From contig JAUWMJ010000202.1 in assembly GCA_030613225.1 (NCBI GenBank), positions 1 through 6,158 on the forward strand: a stretch of 6,158 bases of DNA, written 5' to 3'. Position numbers and translations under genes: made by a program. A model generated the notes under the pieces. That model had not been told where the DNA came from. It saw only the letters and a list, made by a program, of their open reading frames with translations, and made no database searches. Below, piece by piece: positions 1 to 4,755 of the stretch. Source of the DNA: Desulfobacterales bacterium (GTDB lineage Bacteria; Desulfobacterota; Desulfobacteria; Desulfobacterales; JAUWMJ01). Every line of letters begins with the position of its first letter. Positions within the stretch are counted from its first letter, which is position 1.

Positions 1-1005
1 AACCGAATTATAAATAAAAAGCCAGGTTTGGGAAAATATCACGGCCGGAAGCAAGGCTAAAAGTGCAGGCCATCGATGATCTTTGATGAGTTTCCACCAT
101 GCCAAAGCACCATGGCGCCGGAAAAGCAGAATAAACGAGAGCGGCAAAATAACTGCGGGGAAAGCAAGACACATCCATTTGCCCGAAATACAAAACAGGA
201 TGCCCAGGAATAAAATTAGCAGATCCTTTATGTTCGGTCGTTCCACAACACGGTAAATGGCCAGAAGACAGAAAACAGCAACAGCTGCAGGAATGATTTC
301 GTACCCCGGAGAGGTAGCCATATATACAAATCGCGGAAAACTCATTACAACCATGGTGACGGTAAAAGCCGTTGGAGGCCATGAATAACGGCGGGCAAGG
401 GAATAAGTGGAAAAGCCGATGGATAGATAAGCCATTAAGCCAAAAAGACCTATACCCATGTCAGTATGAAAACGTAAGAAAAGATGTGGAAGAATAATGT
501 TATTAACCGGAAATAGCGCCTGATCGAATTCCACTGCCTGATCGCCGGTGCTAAAACCGGTGCTAAAAAGGCTGCCATGTTGTTGAAACCTGAAAACCTG
601 TCCCAGGTTTTCCCAGTGAATACTATCAGGCGGAATAACAAAGGCCTGCATTGCAAGATAGCCAAAGCAGATTAAAAGAACAGTGCCTGCAACCCGATGG
701 CCTGAAACAAAGTTCCCTATGACAAGCCAGGCCTGGCTGAGATACCGGCGTAGTCGATAGGCCATAATTGTCGCAAGTATAGTAAATGCAACCTCGGCTC
801 CTATCGAAATGGACGGGTTCCCAATCAAAAAGGCAACCTGCAACAGGCATGACAGGAGCATAAGCGTGGTGATGAAGGCATAGGCAGCCGCCTCTGCAAA
901 AGTATGTCCCCAGCTTCTAAAGAGGGCCAACCCCGCCAAAAGCAACAATCCGATTTCAACGGTAACTATAGTTGCAGCAATTGCGCCCAATAGACTATCC
1001 GTCAC
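1..1005 (-). CDS. Polytopic membrane protein, probable GT-C-type glycosyltransferase (C-terminus beyond window)
   Basis: A minus-strand frame is open from a GTG at 1003-1005 to the window edge: 335 codons, no stop seen. The start is well fixed, because an in-frame TGA lies two codons upstream and GAGAG (1014-1018) sits 8 bases before the GTG. The protein is very hydrophobic, with roughly eight to ten membrane helices (about residues 7-29, 38-61, 68-84, 105-123, 183-204, 212-232, 236-252, 262-295 and 312-332). A polar loop at 124-182 begins PPDSIHWENLGQVFRFQQHG. This resembles the loop after the first helices of GT-C enzymes related to the PMT/ArnT group, where acidic residues lie near the polyprenyl-phosphate-sugar site; D127 is the candidate. 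Such enzymes transfer sugars from lipid carriers outside the cytoplasmic membrane. Donor and acceptor are unknown. It is the last visible gene of the minus-strand set. Membrane nature is near certain; the GT-C assignment rests on topology and one motif. Confidence 0.72.
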   Translation of the reverse strand, partial: MTDSLLGAIAATIVTVEIGLLLLAGLALFRSWGHTFAEAAAYAFITTLMLLSCLLQVAFLIGNPSISIGAEVAFTILATIMAYRLRRYLSQAWLVIGNFVSGHRVAGTVLLICFGYLAMQAFVIPPDSIHWENLGQVFRFQQHGSLFSTGFSTGDQAVEFDQALFPVNNIILPHLFLRFHTDMGIGLFGLMAYLSIGFSTYSLARRYSWPPTAFTVTMVVMSFPRFVYMATSPGYEIIPAAVAVFCLLAIYRVVERPNIKDLLILFLGILFCISGKWMCLAFPAVILPLSFILLFRRHGALAWWKLIKDHRWPALLALLPAVIFSQTWLFIYNSV

Positions 1006-1013
1006 TGCTCAAT

Positions 1014-1018
1014 CTCTC
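1014..1018 (-). promoter_or_regulatory. Ribosome binding site for the GT-C-like gene
   Basis: GAGAG on the minus strand lies 8 bases before the GTG at 1005. Together with the in-frame TGA just upstream of the GTG, it decides this non-ATG start. The 53-base gap to the preceding stop shows no obvious terminator or promoter, so read-through transcription from the upstream genes is likely. Confidence 0.6.
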
Positions 1019-1058
1019 AATTCTTCTTTTCGGTCGAACCAGCTTCAACAGTTTACTC

Positions 1059-1418
1059 CTAAACAACACTTTTGTTTTTCCTTGAACTTCTCGCCTTTTC
1101 CTTTTCTTTCTCTTTCATGCTTTCGACTATCTCTATCATAAAATCTCGCATATCAGTAGCCAGACTGAGGCACTTAGGACAGTAAACCTTTTTTCTAATC
1201 TTGCCATGAACATTATTTTGGTGCCAGTACCAGGGAATATATGGGGACCCTTTACAAAATTTTTTTCCGGTATATTTTGCAATGGGACATCCGATACACA
1301 GCAGCATGTAAAAAATCCTGCACGGAGGGCAATCGAGCACGCCTCCATCCGAACTTTTACCTTCAATAATCCGATTCCATTTAGCTACAGATGACTCCAT
1401 GATCTTGATTTTGTTCAT
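1059..1418 (-). CDS. Small Cys-rich putative metal-binding protein, unknown function
   Basis: This is a complete 119-residue protein. The ATG at 1416-1418 is chosen because AGGGGG (1427-1432) lies 8 bases upstream; the next Met, M7, has no such site. Seven cysteines are arranged C30-x2-C33-x7-C41-x2-C44-x10-C55, then C80-x2-C83. Two or more CxxC knuckles like this suggest a structural zinc site, with an iron-sulfur centre as the alternative. The core reads DCPPC, CIGCPI, TGKKFC and SPYIPW. I associate the pattern CxxC, CxGCPI, TG, C, TPYxxW with small uncharacterised bacterial and phage proteins but can name no function. The C-terminus (about 100-116) is highly charged (KEKEKEKARSSRKNK), possibly binding nucleic acid or a partner. 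There is no signal peptide or membrane helix, so it is presumably cytoplasmic. It starts 12 bases after the Usp-deacetylase stop, so the two are almost certainly co-translated from one mRNA. Confidence 0.85.
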   Translation of the reverse strand: MNKIKIMESSVAKWNRIIEGKSSDGGVLDCPPCRIFYMLLCIGCPIAKYTGKKFCKGSPYIPWYWHQNNVHGKIRKKVYCPKCLSLATDMRDFMIEIVESMKEKEKEKARSSRKNKSVV

Positions 1419-1426
1419 GAGTTTTA

Positions 1427-1432
1427 CCCCCT
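1427..1432 (-). promoter_or_regulatory. Ribosome binding site overlapping the upstream stop codon
   Basis: AGGGGG on the minus strand lies 8 bases before the ATG at 1418. Its first two bases are the last two of the TAG stop (1431-1433) of the Usp-deacetylase gene, so termination of one gene and initiation of the next take place at the same spot. This fits translational coupling. It fixes M1 rather than M7 as the start of the Cys-rich protein. Confidence 0.7.
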
Positions 1433-3431
1433 ACAGGCTTTTCCAGAATTGTTTATGAACATGCCTGCAACGCTTGAAAGCGTGGTTGAATTTTTTCCGG
1501 CTAGTTCTGGCCGTCAGTTCCGGTATGCTGCAAGTCGTATGCCCTGCCAGCTCATTTAAAACAACCTTCACACATTTCCCGATAGTCTTTAAGTTATATC
1601 CTCCCTCAAGGGAAAAAACCAGCTTTCCGCCGCAGCACAGCTTTGCTGTTTCCATGATAGACCGGGTCAACCCGGCAAAACCTTTTGTTGTGATTTTCAT
1701 TTTACCCATAGGATCGCTTTTGTGGATATCAAAACCGGCAGAAACGATGATAAGGTCCGGCTCAAATTCCAGGGCAATGGGTCTGAGCAACTTTTCGAAT
1801 ATAGCGATGAATGCACCATCGCCATAACCCTTACCAAGGGGAATGTTTACCGTATACCCTTCTCCCCTTCCAATCCCTGTTTCGGTAAAAGCACCGGTGC
1901 CTGGAAAATGAGGATACTGATGGGTGGAAAAAAAGAGAACCCAAGGGTCTTGCTCGAAAAAATGCTGGGTGCCGTTTCCGTGATGAACGTCAAAATCGAC
2001 GATGAGAATTCGCTTAAGTCCCAGAAATTCACGGGCAAATATGGCCCCCAGTGCCACATTGTTAAAGAGGCAATATCCCATCCCGCGGCTCCTTTCGGCA
2101 TGGTGCCCGGGAGGCCGCACCAAGGCAAAGGCATTCGCGAGTTCGCCTGAAACCACCCTGGAAATTGCTTCAAAGAGTCCTCCTGCGGCAAGAATTGCCG
2201 CCTCGTAAGACCCTGGTGACGTGTGGGTGTCAGGCGTTAAAGAAAACCCGTCTTTGCCGGCAGTTGCAGCGATTTTGTCTATGTACTCCGGGGAATGAAG
2301 CAAAAGAAGTTCTTCTCTTTCAGCAGGCCTTGGATCAATGGACGCAAAAAATCCATCCATATCCGGTTCATCAAGCATGGTATAGATCGCTTCCAGTCTT
2401 TTGTGATTTTCAGGATGACCCTCTCCCGTTAAATGATTTAAGTATCTCTCATCACGCACAATTCCAGTCTTTAGCTTTGTTTTGCTTTTTATTTTTTTAT
2501 CTTCCACCAGGCCATTTAAAACCGCCGGAGGTACTGTCAACACAGAGCATGGTGCATGGCGAAGCACAGCCTCGGTAGTAGAGCCGATAAGCATTTTTTC
2601 AAAGGCGCCACGATGGCGAACACCCACAACAATCAAATCGATATTGTTTTCCGTTGCATATGAACAGAGTCCTTCACCGGGAAGCCCGTGGAACAGGGTG
2701 GTTTTCAGGTCACAACCCTTAATATCATCTTCAGGCACTATTTTTGTGAGCTTTTGAAGTAATTTATCTTCCAGAATCTTCTGAACCTCACCATAGGGTG
2801 CATCTGTGGGGTCCACAATGTCTTCATTAATGGGTGTTTCAACGGCATGCAGAAGATAGAGCCGTGCGTTAAATTTATGTGCGAAACTCATGGCGTAACC
2901 GAGAACCCCTTGTGAGTCGTGTGAAAAATCGCAAGCCGTTAAAATTCTTTCAATTTTCAGCGGTGTTTGTAAAATGTTATCCTTGGGTGATGTTTTATTA
3001 GCCACGCGTGTCACAAGGAGTGGTCTGGAAAGTCTGCGGGCCATCCGCTCAACCACAGTTCCGAGCAAAATACGTTTCAATCCTGAAAGTCCATGACTGG
3101 CTGCAACAACTAAATCTACATCCTGCTCATCGGTTAGACGTGCAGTTTCATCTACAGGCTCACCATACGTTATTAGGGGCTCCCAACTTAGTCTCTGGTT
3201 TCTCATAAACTGATTGATTTTTTCAAAAGCGTATTTTGCCTGCTCTCCCTGTTCACTGCCCCGTGTAGATGCAGCAGTGCCGTATATTTGATTACGCGGA
3301 AAGCAAACCGTGTGGGATACTAAAAGATGGGAATTGAATTGATGGGCAAGGTTAATCCCGCAGTGCAACGCAACAGTCGAAAACTGTGAAAAATCGGTTG
3401 CACAAAGTATTTTATCCAGCCTGATGCTCAT
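1431..3431 (-). CDS. Tandem universal stress protein domains fused to a histone-deacetylase-family zinc amidohydrolase
   Basis: This is a complete 666-residue cytoplasmic protein. Residues 4-143 form UspA domain 1 (ILCATDFS with D13; nucleotide motif A111-xx-G114-x9-G124-T125). Residues 160-301 form UspA domain 2 (ILTACDFS with D168; G270-xx-H273-x9-G283-S284, one Gly replaced). A Lys-rich linker spans about 302-321. Residues 322-666 form a full class II-like HDAC/AcuC domain. All catalytic positions are present: the His dyad H443/H444 (RPPGHHAE), metal ligands D481 and H483 (DFDVHHGNG) and D568 (SAGFD), and catalytic Tyr Y612 (LEGGYNL). The end, VHKQFW, matches the normal family C-terminus. 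Expected chemistry is zinc-dependent hydrolysis of an acetyl or acyl amide on a protein lysine or small amine. M575 occupies the position where HDAC10-type polyamine deacetylases carry Glu, which argues against strict polyamine specificity. The ATG at 3431 has a good ribosome site. It is the first gene of the minus-strand operon. Confidence 0.95.
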   Translation of the reverse strand: MSIRLDKILCATDFSQFSTVALHCGINLAHQFNSHLLVSHTVCFPRNQIYGTAASTRGSEQGEQAKYAFEKINQFMRNQRLSWEPLITYGEPVDETARLTDEQDVDLVVAASHGLSGLKRILLGTVVERMARRLSRPLLVTRVANKTSPKDNILQTPLKIERILTACDFSHDSQGVLGYAMSFAHKFNARLYLLHAVETPINEDIVDPTDAPYGEVQKILEDKLLQKLTKIVPEDDIKGCDLKTTLFHGLPGEGLCSYATENNIDLIVVGVRHRGAFEKMLIGSTTEAVLRHAPCSVLTVPPAVLNGLVEDKKIKSKTKLKTGIVRDERYLNHLTGEGHPENHKRLEAIYTMLDEPDMDGFFASIDPRPAEREELLLLHSPEYIDKIAATAGKDGFSLTPDTHTSPGSYEAAILAAGGLFEAISRVVSGELANAFALVRPPGHHAERSRGMGYCLFNNVALGAIFAREFLGLKRILIVDFDVHHGNGTQHFFEQDPWVLFFSTHQYPHFPGTGAFTETGIGRGEGYTVNIPLGKGYGDGAFIAIFEKLLRPIALEFEPDLIIVSAGFDIHKSDPMGKMKITTKGFAGLTRSIMETAKLCCGGKLVFSLEGGYNLKTIGKCVKVVLNELAGHTTCSIPELTARTSRKKFNHAFKRCRHVHKQFWKSL

Positions 3432-3439
3432 CGGTTTGG

Positions 3440-3445
3440 CCCTCT
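3440..3445 (-). promoter_or_regulatory. Ribosome binding site deciding the Usp-deacetylase start
   Basis: AGAGGG on the minus strand lies 8 bases before the ATG at 3429-3431, and the first Usp beta strand (RLDKILCATDFS) begins three residues later. A longer in-frame start, TTG at 3531-3533, would add 34 residues encoded largely by the inserted repeat element. It has GAGG almost touching the start codon, so it is not preferred. Confidence 0.75.
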
Positions 3446-3471
3446 TGCTGTAACCTGGTTCAAGCCGTAAT

Positions 3472-3477
3472 ACTATA
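3472..3477. repeat. Left copy of flanking direct repeat ACTATA
   Basis: ACTATA abuts the left terminal inverted repeat. An identical hexamer abuts the right end at 3619-3624. It is interpreted as a 6-bp target-site duplication, although a 2-bp TA duplication within the same bases is also possible. Confidence 0.5.
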
Positions 3478-3618
3478 AGACCTTTGCAAAACGGCACTTT
3501 TTGCCCGATTTCTGCGTCAGGCTCAAATTTCAATCCTCGAAATATTCAATATATTCCTGTGGTTGAAATTTTCGCCTTCCTTGAACTCGAACAAAAATTA
3601 CCATTTTTCAAAGGTCTC
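3478..3618. mobile_element. MITE-like non-autonomous element with terminal inverted repeats
   Basis: The left end is AGACCTTTGCAAAACGG (3478-3494). The right end (3601-3617) reads, reverse-complemented, AGACCTTTGAAAAATGG, which is 15 of 17 identical. The hexamer ACTATA lies directly outside both ends (3472-3477 and 3619-3624), as expected for a target-site duplication, with one extra base at the right end. Inside is a perfect 9-bp inverted repeat, AAATTTCAA (3525-3533) against TTGAAATTT (3563-3571), so the element could fold into a long imperfect hairpin. It is 141 bp long and encodes no transposase, so any movement would need one supplied in trans. I cannot assign the IS family. An alternative is a dispersed structured repeat that is not transposable. 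Confidence 0.65.
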
Positions 3619-3624
3619 ACTATA
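3619..3624. repeat. Right copy of flanking direct repeat ACTATA
   Basis: This is the identical partner of 3472-3477 at the opposite end of the inverted-repeat element. On the minus strand it reads TATAGT, which resembles a -10 hexamer, but no convincing -35 is placed for it. Confidence 0.5.
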
Positions 3625-3632
3625 TCTCAGAC

Positions 3633-3662
3633 TTTATCAGTACCTTGAGATAACTTTGCCAA
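3633..3662 (-). promoter_or_regulatory. Candidate sigma-70 promoter for the minus-strand operon
   Basis: On the minus strand, TTGGCA (3657-3662, five of six to the -35 consensus) is followed after 18 bases by GATAAA (3633-3638, four of six to the -10). It points toward the Usp-deacetylase gene and lies just outside the MITE-like element. If real, the element separates promoter and gene and would be transcribed as part of a roughly 200-base 5' leader. This is a pattern match only. Confidence 0.3.
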
Positions 3663-3850
3663 ATAGGAAAAACAGCTTCAAGATGGGGAGTCTTTGCCGC
3701 ATATTTCAGACCGGGGGATGCAGCCACATGTGAGTTTCAGCAAGTGCTGGAAATGATAAGAATTCCTTTTTGGTAAAAGAAATATAGAAAATTGCAGATT
3801 ACATGTCAAGCGGTAACAATGTTCTGCACGCAGGCTCACCCTCCCAAAAC

Positions 3851-3881
3851 GGAACCCCTGAACCATGAACCCTTGAACCTG
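3851..3881. repeat. Short direct GAACC repeats
   Basis: Four GAACC cores occur close together. The last three form near-tandem units TGAACCA (3859), TGAACCCT (3866) and TGAACCTG (3874), preceded by GGAACCCC (3851). Simple GAACC/GGTTC repeats like this occur in intergenic DNA. The reverse frame reads QVQGFMVQGF, which is the repeat translated rather than evidence of a gene. No function is suggested. Confidence 0.5.
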
Positions 3882-3920
3882 ATTAGTTACCAAAAGGGTG
3901 TAAAGGAAAGAACAACAAAG

Positions 3921-3969
3921 ATAGCCAAAGACTTCATTACTTGAATTAAATTCAATGTATATTGGCTAT
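3921..3969. repeat. Nested inverted repeat (possible operator or RNA hairpin)
   Basis: The outer arms ATAGCCAA (3921-3928) and TTGGCTAT (3962-3969) are perfect 8-bp complements. Inside them is the palindrome TTGAATTAAATTCAA (3941-3955), with 7-bp arms around one base. The inner palindrome is off-centre (12 bases on the left, 6 on the right). It could be a protein-binding palindrome or a stem-loop in a transcript. No poly-T follows, so a terminator is unlikely. Confidence 0.55.
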
Positions 3970-4020
3970 AAGCATTATTAAGTATTTTTATAATGAGGGG
4001 GGTGAGGTAAGTAACACCCT

Positions 4021-4051
4021 GAAATTGCAAAAAGTGACCGGAGAGGGTCTT
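4021..4051 (+). repeat. Possible degenerate fragment of the MITE-like element end
   Basis: The plus strand reads GAAATTGCAAAAAGTG, then ACCGGAGAGGGTCTT. The minus-strand left end of the element (3512 down to 3477) reads GAAATCGGGCAAAAAGTG, then CCG, a variable stretch and AGGTCTT. The shared core GCAAAAAGTG, the flanking GAAAT, the CCG and the GGTCTT occur in the same order with small insertions and deletions. No matching other end is visible, so this may be an eroded remnant or coincidence in AT-rich DNA. Confidence 0.35.
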
Positions 4052-4383
4052 GATACTGCTTAACATTTCCCCTTTTTTCCGGCATTTCTCAAAGGAGTTT
4101 TGATAAAAGTAACGCGATTAAAAATTATATACGAATATAATAAATTTTTCGGGAAAAAGCGATGAATATTGAACTTATGAAAATCCGCCAGCGTTGAAAG
4201 TGATCACTGAAATAGATCTTGTCTTGAGAGGATTAATTTGAAATTGTTGTTAACTTCAAGCCAATTTGGTCACAGATGATAAATTTTCTTCGATAAATAT
4301 CAGAAGGTTTTATTTTACACAAATAGTCATTAAATACATGTAACCCTTTTTTCATATTTCGGTGAGAAATCTGGAATTTGCTT

Positions 4384-4422
4384 ATGAGCAGCAATAACAT
4401 AATATCTTGCTTTAAGGCTCAT
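4384..4422. repeat. Imperfect hairpin in the intergenic region
   Basis: ATGAGC (4384-4389) pairs with GCTCAT (4417-4422), and the adjoining AGCAA (4390-4394) pairs with TTGCT (4407-4411). This leaves a 5-base bulge (4412-4416) and a 12-base loop. It lies more than 300 bases before the kinase start, with no U-tract after it. It may be a structured leader or a chance inverted repeat. Confidence 0.3.
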
Positions 4423-4744
4423 TTACAGCTATAATAAATTATCATTTTTCATTTCACATCACCTGATTCGAACGTGCATTCTGGCGTAGATTATTCATTT
4501 TTCAAGCGTTCAAACTATTGAAGAATACATTTACTATGCTTTATTTTACCGGGATTTAAGTATGATGCAAGTATGTTTAACCAACGGGTGCTCTTTATAA
4601 CCTGTTTAATAAAATAACAATATAAACTATAACCCGATTGTTTGACAGTCTCGTCTAAGGAAAACAAGACAATTAAAAATATAAAAAATAATGTGGGAAC
4701 CTTATGGTACAAATAAAGCTTCATACATAGTTTAAAATTATTAA

Positions 4745-4749
4745 AAGGG
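4745..4749 (+). promoter_or_regulatory. Ribosome binding site of the sensor kinase
   Basis: AAGGG lies 6 bases before the ATG at 4756-4758, and a typical signal peptide (MKRW followed by a hydrophobic stretch) starts immediately. This settles the start codon. Confidence 0.6.
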
Positions 4750-4755
4750 TGTTCG

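Larger units (their letters stand above)
3625..4755. other. Long AT-rich non-coding region between divergent genes
   Basis: About 1.1 kb separates the element from the kinase start. All frames are broken by frequent stops and I recognise no protein, tRNA or known riboswitch. It holds a candidate promoter (3633-3662), short GAACC repeats (3851-3881), a nested inverted repeat (3921-3969), a fragment similar to the end of the MITE-like element (4021-4051) and a weak hairpin (4384-4422). Composition is clearly more AT-rich than the flanking minus-strand genes. It must contain the promoters of both flanking transcription units, and it could hide a small RNA that cannot be seen without comparison. 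Confidence 0.7.

Noticed and set aside
83..132. Apparent frameshift in the membrane-protein gene
   Set aside because: A first reading miscounted a run of four T on the minus strand. Recounting restores one continuous frame to the window edge.
8..850. Short minus-strand frames with ATG starts inside the membrane-protein region (8-382, 450-665, 626-850)
   Set aside because: They are other-frame shadows of one continuous GTG-started frame encoding a polytopic membrane protein.
1474..3208. Several plus-strand frames opposite the Usp-deacetylase gene
   Set aside because: The minus-strand protein there is unambiguous by its catalytic motifs; the plus-strand products resemble nothing and overlap each other.
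3432..3533. N-terminal extension of the Usp-deacetylase from the TTG at 3533
   Set aside because: The added residues are encoded mostly by the repeat element, do not match a Usp domain, and the TTG has its GAGG too close. The ATG at 3431 has a well-placed AGAGGG.
3678..3893. 71-codon minus-strand frame in the intergenic region
   Set aside because: It needs a TTG start without a ribosome site, begins in the GAACC repeats and shows no recognisable protein feature.
4038..4082. CCGGA/TCCGG inverted repeat followed by pyrimidines as a terminator
   Set aside because: The stem is short with mismatched interior and a long loop, the T run is inside the arm rather than after it, and no gene ends nearby.
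4162..4197. Eleven-residue frame (MNIELMKIRQR)
   Set aside because: It is very short, has only an A-rich run before it and nothing to show that it is translated.
4199..4208. Palindrome AGTGATCACT
   Set aside because: It is a perfect but isolated 10-base palindrome, expected by chance in a window this size, with no partner site or nearby promoter.
4642..4647. TTGACA as a -35 box for the kinase
   Set aside because: It matches the consensus exactly, but no acceptable -10 hexamer lies 15-19 bases downstream, so no promoter is claimed.
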